64,000 nucleotides of DNA, from assembly GCA_022822325.1 (NCBI GenBank), contig JAJEBW010000018.1, positions 248,001-312,000 of the forward strand, read 5' to 3'. Origin of the DNA: Gemmatimonadota bacterium. Lineage in GTDB: Bacteria > Gemmatimonadota > Gemmatimonadetes > Longimicrobiales > Gaopeijiaceae. Under the pieces are notes generated by a model, which saw nothing but the letters and a program-made list of their open reading frames with translations, was not told where the DNA came from and made no database searches. A program made the translations under genes and the position numbers. Shown here piece by piece: positions 51,655 to 62,933 of this stretch. The stretch's first letter is position 1. The number at the start of each line of letters is the position of its first letter.

Positions 51655-52227
51655 ATGTTGCGGATCGATCTTTGGAAGCTGCGCCCCTCCTCCACCCGCG
51701 CGCTGAAGGGAGCGATTGCCCCGGATGCGGGCGTGTGGCGCGGATCGGGGCTGAAGTTCGCGGATGCGGTCGAGGTCGCGGCGACGGCCGCCATGACGCC
51801 GGAGGGCGGCGTCGTGGTGCGCGGTCGCTGGCGGGCGCGGCCCGTCTATGAATGCGGACGCTGTCTGGAGGCCGTGGAGCTGTCCGTCGAGCGTCCGCTG
51901 GCGGTCGTCTTTCAGCCCGGGGAAGCCGGGGACGACGCGAACGACCCCGATCTCCGGGTGCTGGACCCCCGCAACGGGAATCTGGAGCTGGACGAAGCGA
52001 TTCGGGAAGATGTCTTGCTGGAGTTGCCCAGGTACCACTGTCCCGGCGAAGATCGTGGCCGGTGCGTGGCCTGCGGCGAGAGGATGGAGCGGTTCGTCCG
52101 GGCGCCGTCGCCGTCCCCGGAGAGCGTCGATCCGCGGTGGTCGGCGCTGGCGGCTCTTCGGCCGGAACCGGGAAGCCCGGAGTCGGCGGGCTCGAAATCA
52201 GGAAGCTCGAACCAGGGAAGAAACTGA
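51655..52227 (+). CDS. yceD: YceD family (DUF177) protein
   Basis: GRWRARPVYECGRCLEAVELSVERPL, YHCPGEDRGRCVACGE; upstream of rpmF-plsX as commonly seen. Confidence 0.85.
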   Translation: MLRIDLWKLRPSSTRALKGAIAPDAGVWRGSGLKFADAVEVAATAAMTPEGGVVVRGRWRARPVYECGRCLEAVELSVERPLAVVFQPGEAGDDANDPDLRVLDPRNGNLELDEAIREDVLLELPRYHCPGEDRGRCVACGERMERFVRAPSPSPESVDPRWSALAALRPEPGSPESAGSKSGSSNQGRN

Positions 52228-52228
52228 C

Positions 52229-52411
52229 ATGGCAGTGCCGAAGAAACGGGTGTCGAAACAGCGCAAACGGAAGCGTCGCACCCACTACAAGGCCAGGGAA
52301 ACGACTCTGGCCACATGCTCCCGGACCGGCGATCCGGCCGTTCGCCACCGGGTGTGCCCGACTTCGGGAATGTACCGGGGCAAGGTCATCTACGAAGTCG
52401 ACGACAAGTAG
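52229..52411 (+). CDS. rpmF: 50S ribosomal protein L32
   Basis: MAVPKKRVSKQRKRKRRTHYKA, RVCPTSGMYRGKVI. Confidence 0.93.
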   Translation: MAVPKKRVSKQRKRKRRTHYKARETTLATCSRTGDPAVRHRVCPTSGMYRGKVIYEVDDK

Positions 52412-52444
52412 GGCGGTCGCGGCGACGCTCTGCACGCCCAGCGC

Positions 52445-53437
52445 ATGCGCATCTCTCTCGACGCCATGGGGTCGGACGGCGCGCCCGGACCGGAGGTCGC
52501 GGGGGCGGTCGCCGCCGTGCAGCGCGATCCCTGCCTGGAGATCCTGCTCGTCGGCGACGAGGACGCCATCGGCCGCTCCCTTTCCGAGGGCTCCCGCAGG
52601 AAGAGATCCCGGAATGGGCGCCTGCGGGTGGTGCATACCCCCGAGAGCATCAGCTCGCACGATCTCCCCGTCGCCGCATTGCGGCGCAATCCCCGCTCCT
52701 CGATCGCCATCGGGGTCGAGCTCGCGCGCTCGGGCGAGGCCGACGCCTTCGTCTCCGCCGGATCCACGGGTGCGGTCATGGCCGCCTCGTTGCTTGGGCT
52801 CCGGCTGTTGGCGGGGGTCGAACGACCGGCGCTCGCCGCTCCCTTTCCGAACTGCACCGGCAAGACGCTGGTTCTCGACGTCGGCGCCAACCTCCAGTGC
52901 AAGCCTCGTCACTTCCTGCAGTTCGCGCACCTGGCCATGGTGTACATGCAGGATGTCGAAGGGGTCGCCGATCCGCGGGTGGGGCTCCTGAATGTCGGAG
53001 CGGAAGAGGTGAAGGGAACGGGCGTCCTGCGGCGAACGCACCGCCTGCTGGCGGACAGCGGACTGAACTTCATCGGCAATGTCGAGGGCCGCGACATCGT
53101 GCAGGGGGTCTGCGACGTGCTGGTCTGCGACGGCCTGAACGGCAACGTCCTGCTGAAGTTCATTGAATCCCTGGCGCGCTTCATGCAAGACAGCCTTCGG
53201 TCCCTCCTCGATCCCGAGACATGGAGGGCGGGCCCGGAGGAGTTCTTCCGCACCTTCGACTACGCGGAGTACGGAGGCGTTCCCCTCCTCGGTCTGAACG
53301 GGGTCAGCGTGGTCTGCCACGGCCGGTCTTCGCCGCGCGCGATCGAGACGGCGATCGGGGTCGCGGCCCGCGCCGTGCGGACGGGAATGGTCGGTCACAT
53401 GGCCCGCGAGCTCTCGGCGCGAGGAGTGGCGTCATGA
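52445..53437 (+). CDS. plsX: Phosphate acyltransferase PlsX
   Basis: ISLDAMGSDGAPGPEVAGAV, AFVSAGSTGAVMAA, LDVGANLQCKP, GFNGN-like CDGLNGNVLLK. Confidence 0.95.
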   Translation: MRISLDAMGSDGAPGPEVAGAVAAVQRDPCLEILLVGDEDAIGRSLSEGSRRKRSRNGRLRVVHTPESISSHDLPVAALRRNPRSSIAIGVELARSGEADAFVSAGSTGAVMAASLLGLRLLAGVERPALAAPFPNCTGKTLVLDVGANLQCKPRHFLQFAHLAMVYMQDVEGVADPRVGLLNVGAEEVKGTGVLRRTHRLLADSGLNFIGNVEGRDIVQGVCDVLVCDGLNGNVLLKFIESLARFMQDSLRSLLDPETWRAGPEEFFRTFDYAEYGGVPLLGLNGVSVVCHGRSSPRAIETAIGVAARAVRTGMVGHMARELSARGVAS

Positions 53438-54429
53438 GCCCGCCGCAACCGCTGGCGAGGATCACCGGCACCGGACGCTATCTGCCCGACCGGGTGCTGA
53501 CCAACGCCGATCTGGAACGGATGGTCGACACCAGCGACGCCTGGATTCGCGAGCGCACCGGAATCCACGAACGCCGCATCGCGGACGACGAGACCGACGC
53601 GACCGTCATGGGGGCGCGCGCTGCGGAGGCCGCCCTGGAGAAGGCGGGGGTGCGGGCGCGCGAGCTGGATGCGATCATCGTGACCACCGCGACGCCGGAC
53701 CGCTTTCTTCCGATCACCTCCTGCGAGATCCAGGCCGCGATCGGCGCCTCCCGCCGCTGCTTCGCCTTCGATCTTCAGGCCGCCTGCACCGGCTTCCTCT
53801 ACGCGCTGACGATGGCTGAGGGGCAGATCGCCGCCGGACGGGCCGAGAAGATTCTGATCGTGTCGACCGAAAAGATGTCCACGATCGTCGATTGGGACGA
53901 TCGCGCGACCTGCATCCTCTTCGGGGACGGGGCCGGGGCGGTGGTCGTGGAGCCCTCCGCGAATGGCGAGGGCATCCTCTCGAGCCATCACCGGTCGGAT
54001 GGCGATCTGGCCGAACTGATCCGGCGGCAGGCGGGCGGGGCGCGGCTTCCGCTGACCCCGGAGCGCCTCCGCGACCGGGAACACATGGTGCAGATGGCGG
54101 GTCCGGCGGTCTTCAAGTCGGCCGTGCGGGCCATGTCTCGGGCCAGCCTCCGGGTTGTCCGGGCCGCCGGATGGAGCGCCGGCGAGATCGACATTCTGGT
54201 TCCCCACCAGGCGAATGCGCGGATCATCGAGTCCACGGCCCGGTACGCGCGGGTGCCGATGGAGAGGGTCTTCGTGAATCTGCACCGCTACGGCAACATC
54301 TCCTCGGCGACGATCCCCGTCGGGCTCGACGAGGCGGTGGAGGATGGGCGAATCAGGCCGGGAACGAATCTCCTCATGACCGCGTTCGGCGCCGGGCTGA
54401 CCTGGGGAGCCGTCGCGATGCGCTGGTAG
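53434..54429 (+). CDS. fabH: Beta-ketoacyl-ACP synthase III
   Basis: DTSDAWIRERTGIHERR, DLQAACTGFLYAL (Cys), VPHQANARIIE (His), NLHRYGNISSATIP (Asn). Confidence 0.96.
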   Translation: MSPPQPLARITGTGRYLPDRVLTNADLERMVDTSDAWIRERTGIHERRIADDETDATVMGARAAEAALEKAGVRARELDAIIVTTATPDRFLPITSCEIQAAIGASRRCFAFDLQAACTGFLYALTMAEGQIAAGRAEKILIVSTEKMSTIVDWDDRATCILFGDGAGAVVVEPSANGEGILSSHHRSDGDLAELIRRQAGGARLPLTPERLRDREHMVQMAGPAVFKSAVRAMSRASLRVVRAAGWSAGEIDILVPHQANARIIESTARYARVPMERVFVNLHRYGNISSATIPVGLDEAVEDGRIRPGTNLLMTAFGAGLTWGAVAMRW

Positions 54430-54441
54430 CCCCGGCCGCGA

Positions 54442-55367
<926 letters not shown>

Positions 55368-55371
<4 letters not shown>

Positions 55372-56174
55372 CTCGACGCGCAGGGACCGAATCGGAACGG
55401 ACGGCCGCGTCCGGGAAGACCGGCGCCGAAGACCGGGCAGGCGAGTTCGCGGGTTCGGTGGCGATCGTCACCGGCGGGTCTCGCGGAATCGGCCTGGCCG
55501 TGGCCCGGGCGCTGGCGCGGGACGGCGCTCGCATCGCGGTGGTCGCGCGCAATGCCGAGAGGGCGGGGGCTGCGCTGGAATCGCTCCCCGGCGAGGGGCA
55601 CGCATCCTACTCCTGCGACGTCGCCGACCCCGTCGCCTGCAAGCGCGCCGTGAAGTCGATCGAGTCCGGCCAGGGCCCGGTGTCGGTTCTGGTCAACAAC
55701 GCCGGAATCACCCGCGACAACATCCTTCTGCGGCTGCGCGACAACGACTGGAACGACGTGATCGCCACCAATCTGGGCGGCGGCTTCAACATGACCCGGG
55801 CCGTCGTGCGCCCGATGATGAAGCGCCGCGCGGGCTCGATCGTCAACGTCACCTCGGTGATCGGGCTGATGGGCAATCCCGGACAGGCCAACTACGCCGC
55901 CTCCAAGGCCGGTCTGCACGGACTCACCAAATCGGTGGCGCGGGAGCTCGCCTCGCGGAACATTCGCTGCAACGCCGTCGCCCCGGGCTTCATTCGCACC
56001 GACATGACCGCGGGGCTGAAGGAGAGCGTGGTCGACGACCTGAAGCGGCGCATTCCCCTGGCCCGCCTGGGCGACCCCGCCGATGTGGCCTGCGTGGTGC
56101 GGTTCCTTGCGGGCTCCGAAGCGCGTTACATTACCGGCCAGATCATCGCCGTCGACGGCGGCATGACGATGTAG
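55368..56174 (+). CDS. fabG: 3-oxoacyl-ACP reductase
   Basis: VTGGSRGIGLAVARALA, NNAGITRDNILLR, NYAASKAG, YITGQIIAVDGGMTM. Confidence 0.95.
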
Positions 56175-56222
56175 TCCATTCACCTTTTCCCAATCTCATC
56201 CACCCCACGGAGGAGCTGCACC

Positions 56223-56462
56223 ATGTCCGACACTGTGCAAAGCAGGGTCATGGAGATCATCACCGACGAGCTCGGCGTCGAGGCCGACACGGTTACCCCC
56301 GATGCGTCGTTCGTTGAGGATCTCGGGGCCGACTCCCTTGACACTGTCGAGCTCATCATGGCGTTCGAGGAAGAGTTCGAGATCGACATTTCCGACGACG
56401 ACGCCGAACAGATGCGGACGGTGGGCGATGCGATCGCCTATATCGAGGAACGCTCGGCCTGA
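56223..56462 (+). CDS. acpP: Acyl carrier protein
   Basis: 79 aa; [42 protein letters not shown]. Confidence 0.98.
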   Translation: MSDTVQSRVMEIITDELGVEADTVTPDASFVEDLGADSLDTVELIMAFEEEFEIDISDDDAEQMRTVGDAIAYIEERSA

Positions 56463-56549
56463 CCCCCGGCGGGCAGTGCGTCGTTTCGTGGACCGAATGA
56501 CGGGCGGGAGTCCCGGGAGCGGCCGCGTGCGGGCCGGGATGGTGGATCC

Positions 56550-57815
56550 GTGACCGGGGGCGTAGCGAGCGGGCGGCGAGTCGCGATTACCGGCATGGGG
56601 CTGGTGACGCCGGTGGGCCTGAATGTGCGGGACAGCTGGGAGGCGCTCCTGGCGGGGACGCCGGGCGGAGGCCGCATCACCCAGTTCGACGCGGAGGGAT
56701 TCACGGCGCGGATCGCCTGCGAGGTGAAGGGATTCGATCCCCTGGTCTGGATGAGCCGCAAGGAAGTCCGCCGCTACGACCGCTTCCTGCAGTTCGCCGT
56801 CGCCGCCGCCGACGAGGCGATGAAGATGGCCGGTCTCTCGGGTCCGCCGGCGGGATGCGACGCCCATTCCTTCGGGGCGATCATCGGCAGCGGGGTCGGA
56901 GGAATCGCGACCCTCGAGGCGAACTGCAACACCCTCTTCAGGCGGGGACCGACCCGTGTCAGCCCCTTCTTCATCCCCATGTTCATTCCAGACATGGCCT
57001 CCGGGCTGGTCTCGATCCGATACGGTCTGCAGGGCCCCAACTACGCAACGGTGTCGGCCTGCGCGTCGAGCGCGCACGCGATCGGCGACGCCGCGCGGCT
57101 CATTGAACGCGGAGACGCCGAGCTGATGCTGGCCGGGGGGACGGAGGCGGCGGTCACCCCGATCACCCTGGCCGGGTTTGCGGCGATGAAGGCGCTGTCG
57201 ACGCGCAACGACGATCCCGAGGGCGCGAGCCGTCCCTTCGACGCCACCCGCGACGGGTTCGTGATCGGCGAGGGAGCGGGGATCTTCGTGCTGGAGGCGG
57301 TGGACCGGGCGCGGGAACGCGGGGCCGAGATCCTGGCGGAACTCGCCGGCTACGGGGCCACGGGCGACGCCCATCACATCACCGCGCCCCCGCCGGATGC
57401 GCAGGGCGCCCGCACCGCGATGCGGCTGGCGATCGAGGATGCGGGGATGGAACCCGGCGAACTCGACTACATCAATGCGCACGGAACCTCCACGCCGCAC
57501 AACGACCGCTCCGAGACGCGCGCGATCCGGGCGCTCCTGGGGCCGCGCGCCGACGAGATCGTGGTGGGGTCGACGAAATCCATGACCGGCCACCTCCTTG
57601 GGGCGGCGGGCGCGGTGGAGGCGGCGGTGTGCGCTCTTGCCTGCCGGACGGGCAGGATTCCGCCGACGATCAACTTCTCGGTCCCGGACGAGGAGTGCGA
57701 TCTGGAGTACGCGCACGGCGGGATGATGGAGCGGCCGGTGCGGGCGGCGCTCAGCAACTCCTTCGGGTTCGGCGGCCACAACGCCTGCCTGGTCCTGCGC
57801 CGCCACGAGGACTGA
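56550..57815 (+). CDS. fabF: Beta-ketoacyl-ACP synthase II
   Basis: [59 protein letters not shown] start. Confidence 0.96.
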   Translation: MTGGVASGRRVAITGMGLVTPVGLNVRDSWEALLAGTPGGGRITQFDAEGFTARIACEVKGFDPLVWMSRKEVRRYDRFLQFAVAAADEAMKMAGLSGPPAGCDAHSFGAIIGSGVGGIATLEANCNTLFRRGPTRVSPFFIPMFIPDMASGLVSIRYGLQGPNYATVSACASSAHAIGDAARLIERGDAELMLAGGTEAAVTPITLAGFAAMKALSTRNDDPEGASRPFDATRDGFVIGEGAGIFVLEAVDRARERGAEILAELAGYGATGDAHHITAPPPDAQGARTAMRLAIEDAGMEPGELDYINAHGTSTPHNDRSETRAIRALLGPRADEIVVGSTKSMTGHLLGAAGAVEAAVCALACRTGRIPPTINFSVPDEECDLEYAHGGMMERPVRAALSNSFGFGGHNACLVLRRHED

Positions 57816-57827
57816 CCCGGACGCCTC

Positions 57828-58343
57828 ATGCGGTTCCGTTCCCGTAACGCCGGGCCGCGGGTGGGGACGGGCTACGACTCGCACCGCTTCGATCCCGCCC
57901 GCCCGCTGATTCTGGGCGGGGTCCACTTTCCCGGAACGCCGGGACTCAGCGGCTTCTCCGATGGCGACGCGGTGGCGCACGCGGTCATCGACGCCCTCCT
58001 GGGCGCGGCGGCGCTGGGCGATATCGGCGCCCACTTTCCCCCGGGCGAGGAGGAGTGGCGCGGCGCGGACTCGCTGATCCTTCTCGAACGGGTGGCCGCC
58101 ATGGTGGCGGATGCGGGGTGGCGGGTGGAGAATGTCGATGTGACGGTGATCTGCGAGCGTCCCCGGATCGGGCCCCGGGCGACTGAGATGCGCGCGCGGC
58201 TGGCCGGTCGAATCGGAATCGACCCCGCGTCGGTCTCGGTCAAGGGCAAGAGCAACGAGGGAATGGGGTGGATCGGAAGGGGGGAGGGGATGGCCGTTCA
58301 CGCCGTGGCCCTCCTGGCGCCGGTTCCCTCCGCTTCCGGCTGA
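57828..58343 (+). CDS. ispF: 2-C-methyl-D-erythritol 2,4-cyclodiphosphate synthase
   Basis: RVGTGYDSHRF, LSGFSDGDAVAHAVIDALLGAAALGDIGAHFP, NVDVTVICERPRI, VKGKSNEGMGWIGRGEG. Confidence 0.95.
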   Translation: MRFRSRNAGPRVGTGYDSHRFDPARPLILGGVHFPGTPGLSGFSDGDAVAHAVIDALLGAAALGDIGAHFPPGEEEWRGADSLILLERVAAMVADAGWRVENVDVTVICERPRIGPRATEMRARLAGRIGIDPASVSVKGKSNEGMGWIGRGEGMAVHAVALLAPVPSASG

Positions 58344-58350
58344 GTCCGGC

Positions 58351-58980
58351 ATGGAACGGACCCTCGATGCGCTCTCCGGTCTTCCGCCCGCGCTCCTCTA
58401 TCCCCTGCTCGGCGCCGGCGCGGCCCTGGAAAACATCCTCCCGGTCGTTCCCGCGGACACCTTCGTCGTGCTCGGCGGATTCGTCAGCGCGCTGGGACCG
58501 GCCGAACCGGCGATCGTCTTCCTGGCGGTCTGGCTCTTCAATGTGGCGGGCGCGGTGGGGGTGTACCTGCTTGGGCGCCGCTACGGACGCGCCTTCTTCC
58601 GCACCGGCGCCGGGCAGCGTCTCGTGCCCCCGGACAAGCTTGCGCGCATGGAGTCGTTCTACGCGCGCTGGGGCGTGCCGGCGATCTTCGCCGCGCGTTT
58701 TCTTCCGGGATTCCGCGCCCTGGTTCCGGTCTTCGCGGGCGTCTCGGCGCTGGGTTCGGGGCGGGTGATTCCCCCACTCGCGGCGGCTTCGGCGATCTGG
58801 TACGGCGTGCTGGTTCGGCTCGGGTACCTGGCCGGCGACAACCTGGACGCGGTCGTGGAGGCGCTGTCTCGAACGAACCGGAGTCTGTTGGCCCTGTCGG
58901 CGCTTCTGGCTCTGCTCCTGGCGGCGCTCTGGTGGCGGCAACGGCGCAGGGGAGCCCGGACGGGGGAAGACCGGCGGTGA
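58351..58980 (+). CDS. DedA/VTT family membrane protein
   Basis: [46 protein letters not shown]. Confidence 0.85.
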   Translation: MERTLDALSGLPPALLYPLLGAGAALENILPVVPADTFVVLGGFVSALGPAEPAIVFLAVWLFNVAGAVGVYLLGRRYGRAFFRTGAGQRLVPPDKLARMESFYARWGVPAIFAARFLPGFRALVPVFAGVSALGSGRVIPPLAAASAIWYGVLVRLGYLAGDNLDAVVEALSRTNRSLLALSALLALLLAALWWRQRRRGARTGEDRR

Positions 58981-59984
58981 GCGGGCGGCGACAGGGACGC
59001 GCGACGGCGGAGGGGGCGCTGGAACGTCGCTTTCTCCTGGAGCCCTTTCTGGACTATCTCGTTCTGGAGAGGGGGTTGCGCCCGCGAAGCTGCACCGCCT
59101 ACCGCAGCGACCTGCGCCGCTTTCTCGCCTTCGCGGGACGCCGCGGACGGACCGGGGGACCCGGCCAGGTGGACCACGCCTTCCTCGCGGAATACGCCGG
59201 CCACCTCCATCGCAGGGGACTGTCGCCCGCCTCGATCCGGCGCGCCCAGTCCGCGTTGCGCGCCTACTTCGCCTTCCTGGAAGCGGAGGGCGTGATCGAG
59301 ACCGACCCTTCGGACCGGATGGAGCGACCGGTGGCCGGGAGACCGTTGCCGGAGTTCCTGAGCCGGGAGGAGGCCGCGCGGCTGGTGGAGGCCGTGGATC
59401 CGGATTCGCCGATGCTGTGGCGCGACCGGGCCGCGCTGGAGCTTCTCTACGCGACCGGCATGCGCGTCAGCGAGCTGACGGGCATGCAACTGACCGATCT
59501 GGAGCTCGAGCTGGAGGCCGAACCGGCGGGGGGACGGGAGGCCGTGCGGCGGGACGCGGCCGCTCTGGTGCGGGGAAAGGGGGGGCGGGAACGAATCGTG
59601 CCGATGGGAGCGGCCGCCGCCGAGGCCATGCGCCGGTATCTGAATGCGGTGCGGCCCGCGTTGGTGCGGGGCGGGGGGGCGGGGGGGGTCTTCCTCAACC
59701 ATCGGGGCACGCCGCTCAGCCGGATGACGGTCTGGACGATCGTGAAGCGGGCGGCCGCGCGCGCCGGCATCCAGCGCTCCATCTCGCCGCACACCCTGCG
59801 CCACTCCTTCGCCACCCACCTCCTGGAGGGCGGCGCCGACCTCGTCGCGGTGCAGGAACTGCTCGGCCACGCGGACATCTCCACGACCCAGATCTACACG
59901 CATCTAGACCGCGAGTACCTGCGCGAGGTCCACCGGCGGCATCATCCAAGGAGTGGTGGCGGGCGGCGCCCATTCTCCAAATAA
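58977..59984 (+). CDS. Site-specific tyrosine recombinase (XerC/XerD type)
   Basis: ATGMRVSEL (R), [12 protein letters not shown] (K), [40 protein letters not shown] (HxxR, H, Y). Confidence 0.93.
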   Translation: MSGRRQGRATAEGALERRFLLEPFLDYLVLERGLRPRSCTAYRSDLRRFLAFAGRRGRTGGPGQVDHAFLAEYAGHLHRRGLSPASIRRAQSALRAYFAFLEAEGVIETDPSDRMERPVAGRPLPEFLSREEAARLVEAVDPDSPMLWRDRAALELLYATGMRVSELTGMQLTDLELELEAEPAGGREAVRRDAAALVRGKGGRERIVPMGAAAAEAMRRYLNAVRPALVRGGGAGGVFLNHRGTPLSRMTVWTIVKRAAARAGIQRSISPHTLRHSFATHLLEGGADLVAVQELLGHADISTTQIYTHLDREYLREVHRRHHPRSGGGRRPFSK

Positions 59985-60210
59985 TCTCTCCTTTTTCAGG
60001 ACTGGATCCGAAGCGCGGCAAGGCGACGCGGCAAGGTGAGGCGGCAAGCGTTTGGACTCAAGGCGTCGGACCGTCCCGCCGCCGCGGATCCAGGCCGCCG
60101 CGTTTCCCAATACAAACACCTCGCCAGGCGCTGCGACTTGCGGCAAGCCCGTCCGACCCCCAGACTGCGCTTGACCCGTCAGTTCCTGGAAGTGAGACGA
60201 GGAGGCCGCC

Positions 60211-60744
60211 ATGCGCGATACCACCCGAGCTTCGCGACGACGCTGCGCCGCCGGGAAGTTCACCAAGTCCGTGGAGTTGGCAGGCAGAGTCGGTGTCTTC
60301 TGGCTGTCGTTGGCCTGCCTGGCCGCGTCGCCTTCGCAGGCTCAGGTGCGGGAGGCGCCGGATCGTCAGGAGGAACAGGGCCGTTTCGTGCTCGAAGCCG
60401 GGGTCGTGGGGGGCAACAATGGGTGCCCCGGACACTATGTCGCCATCAACGGGCAGGTCGCGGGCCCGGTGTCGCTGTACGGAATGGTGGACACCTCCAA
60501 GTGCGTCGATCACGCCGGGTCGGCCAACCGGTTCGGCGCATCGGTCCTGGTCGGACGTTCCAGTTGGCTCGTCCGCCCGGAGTTGCGCGCGGGGATCGAG
60601 ACCAGCAACAACTACGTCGGCGCGTCCGGCGGCGCGAGTCTGACCTTCGGACGACGCTACGGGGCGCGCTTCATCCTCAACTTCGTGGAGTGCGGCAGCA
60701 CGGCCTGCGAGCGCTTCCAAATGGGCGGATACATTTCGTTCTAG
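60211..60744 (+). CDS. Putative secreted/outer-membrane beta-rich protein
   Basis: 177 aa; signal-like VGVFWLSLACLAASPSQAQ; alternating pattern ending in aromatic ISF. Confidence 0.55.
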   Translation: MRDTTRASRRRCAAGKFTKSVELAGRVGVFWLSLACLAASPSQAQVREAPDRQEEQGRFVLEAGVVGGNNGCPGHYVAINGQVAGPVSLYGMVDTSKCVDHAGSANRFGASVLVGRSSWLVRPELRAGIETSNNYVGASGGASLTFGRRYGARFILNFVECGSTACERFQMGGYISF

Positions 60745-60757
60745 GCCCCGCAGCCGA

Positions 60758-60919
60758 TCATGCCCGCGCCACGATCTCCCGCGCGCGAGCGACGGAGAGT
60801 CCGCGATCCGACGCCGGACGCTCTTCGATCAGCACTCCGATCGAGCGGCCCTCGTACGCTGCGGCCTTCTTCAGCGCCCGGTGCGTTTGCTCGGTCAGGT
60901 CTATCGCGAAGCGTGGCAT
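60758..60919 (-). CDS. Ribbon-helix-helix-like antitoxin-type small protein, no adjacent toxin seen
   Basis: MPRFAIDLTEQTHRALKKAAAYEGRSIGVLIEERPASDRGLSVARAREIVARA. Confidence 0.5.
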   Translation of the reverse strand: MPRFAIDLTEQTHRALKKAAAYEGRSIGVLIEERPASDRGLSVARAREIVARA

Positions 60920-61071
60920 GGGATAATTCCGATCCCCGCCGCATGCGCTAGCGCAGGCGCACCGGACCAACTCCGCCCACCGGTGGCGCGGCCCGGCAAG
61001 CCGCGACGAAGCGGTCGGGCTCCTTTCCTCCTGAGGTTCCTTGCCTACCCTTGCCGTCCGCCCCCCGACGT

Positions 61072-62703
61072 CTACCGTTCGTTCCCCGGCGCCTCCGCCG
61101 CGGCCTTCTCCCGCTCGATCAGGGTGAAGAGATCGGCCGGACTCCCCGCCTCGCCCGCCAGCTTCAGCGCCATCGCCAGCGCCTCGTCCCGTTCGGCCTG
61201 CACCAGGAGACGCAGCGAGGAAGCGTTGGCGCGGTAGAGGTAGTGCAACTGGGCCTGGCGGTCGAGGTAGGCGCGCGCGACCGGGTTCTCCACGATTTCG
61301 GGGTCCATTCCGGCCTCGACCAGTTCGCCGGCGAGATCGTCGAAGGCCGTCGAGGGAAGACGCTCCACCTGGCCGGCCGCCAGCGCCCGCTTGGCCAGCT
61401 CGAAGGCGTACTCCTGGACGCGGACCGCGAAGGGGACCTGGGCTTCGTTCGCATGATTCAGCAGCCGCAGCTCCTCGTCGCGAAGGAGGGACTCGACCTC
61501 GAGGTCGGGAAAGATGCCGCCGCCGGTGGGGAGTTCCCGTCCCGCCGCGGTCCGAACCGGCGCGGGCAGCCGGGGGTCTTCGGCCCGGAGCGATCCGTCG
61601 CGGTGGCGGGCTCGCTGCAGCGAACGTCCCAGAGGGGTGTACCACGATCCGGTCGTGATGCTGATGCGGCGGCCGGCCGGAAGCTCGTAGTGCGTTTGCA
61701 CGGCCCCCTTTCCGAAGGTGCGCCGCCCGATCACGACGGCGCGGTCGTGATCCTGCAGAGCGCCCGAGATGATCTCGGCGGCGGAGGCGGTGAAGGCGTC
61801 CACCAGAACGACGATCGGAAGGTCGGCGGCGCGCGCCGGCGTGCTCGCGTCCCACTCCTGGTTGGCCATCTCGCCGGTCGGTCCCCGCGAATCGACGCTC
61901 GCCAGCTTCTGTCCCGGCGCCAGGAGCATGTCCGCCACCCGCAGCGACTCCTCCAGGTAGCCGCCGGGATTGCCGCGCAGATCGATGACGATCGCCCGGG
62001 CCTCGCCGTACTCGCGCAGCGCCGCGTCCAGCTCCTCGGCCACGCCGCGCGCGATCCGGTCGATGCGGAAGTAGGCGATTCCCTCCTCCGCCCAAGTGGC
62101 CGCAACCGCCTCCACGTGCACGTTGTCGCGAACGATCTCCAGCGGGACCGGTTCGGCGAGGCCGTCGCGCGCAACCCGGATCCGCACCACCGTCCCGGGC
62201 TCGCCGCGGATCGAATCGCGCGCCTGGTCCAGCGTCCATTCCCGCGCGTCGTGGCCCTCCACCCACACGATCCGGTCCCCCACCAGCATTCCCACCCCCT
62301 CGGCCGGGGTCTCGCGGAAGACCGCCGTAACGGTGACGCGTCCGCCCATCAGCGTGATCTGCACCCCGATTCCCGCGTAGTTGCCGGTGTTGGTTTCCTG
62401 AAAGCGGCCGTATTCGTCGGGGGTGTAGATGGTGGCGTAGGGGTCGTCGAGCTGTTCGAGCAGGCCGTCCAGGGCGCGCTCCCAGAGGACGCTGTCGGCG
62501 AGCGCCGTGCTGTGGTAGCGCGAAATCGTCGAGAGCGCTCCCAGGAAGATCCGGGCCTCGTCGGACTGGAGGTCGACGGCGGCGCCGTTGCCGGGCGGAA
62601 GACTCTGGGCGGCGATGGGGGAGGGGGGCGCGGGGAGCCCGGTGAGAAGGAGTCCGGGAAGAAGGAGGGCGAGAACCGTGGCGGTTCGGAACCGGATTCG
62701 CAT
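61072..62703 (-). CDS. S41 family C-terminal processing peptidase with PDZ domain
   Basis: Signal peptide; YATIYTPDEYGRFQETNTGNYAGIGVQI, PDZ, VIDLRGNPGGYLEESLRVADMLL, DAFTASAAEIISGALQDHDRAVVIGRRTFGKGAVQ. Confidence 0.92.
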   Translation of the reverse strand: MRIRFRTATVLALLLPGLLLTGLPAPPSPIAAQSLPPGNGAAVDLQSDEARIFLGALSTISRYHSTALADSVLWERALDGLLEQLDDPYATIYTPDEYGRFQETNTGNYAGIGVQITLMGGRVTVTAVFRETPAEGVGMLVGDRIVWVEGHDAREWTLDQARDSIRGEPGTVVRIRVARDGLAEPVPLEIVRDNVHVEAVAATWAEEGIAYFRIDRIARGVAEELDAALREYGEARAIVIDLRGNPGGYLEESLRVADMLLAPGQKLASVDSRGPTGEMANQEWDASTPARAADLPIVVLVDAFTASAAEIISGALQDHDRAVVIGRRTFGKGAVQTHYELPAGRRISITTGSWYTPLGRSLQRARHRDGSLRAEDPRLPAPVRTAAGRELPTGGGIFPDLEVESLLRDEELRLLNHANEAQVPFAVRVQEYAFELAKRALAAGQVERLPSTAFDDLAGELVEAGMDPEIVENPVARAYLDRQAQLHYLYRANASSLRLLVQAERDEALAMALKLAGEAGSPADLFTLIEREKAAAEAPGNER

Positions 62704-62933
62704 GGGGTCGTCTTTCGCTGGCGGAACGAATGCGCTGGCGGAATGGATGCGGCCGCGGCCGGGCGGGCCGGAGGAAGCCGAAGCGGGGCGACCGGACCGG
62801 GGAGCCGGCCTGGGGAACCGGCCCTGGCCTCCGGGAACTTCCGGGCGCGCACGATGCAAGATAGGATAATGGTCGAAGGGACGTCCCCGGGGCCACCCCC
62901 GCCGCCCAAGGTTCGCACCCAGGAAGGCACTTC

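Noticed and set aside
58977-59984. Xer-type recombinase as integrase of a mobile element
   Set aside because: Closest in form to housekeeping XerC/D; no adjacent tRNA attachment site, phage or conjugation genes. The tRNA-Gln is ~36 kb away without direct repeats seen.
59985-60010. Rho-independent terminator after xerC/D (ctcctttttcag)
   Set aside because: T-run present but no convincing preceding GC stem-loop.
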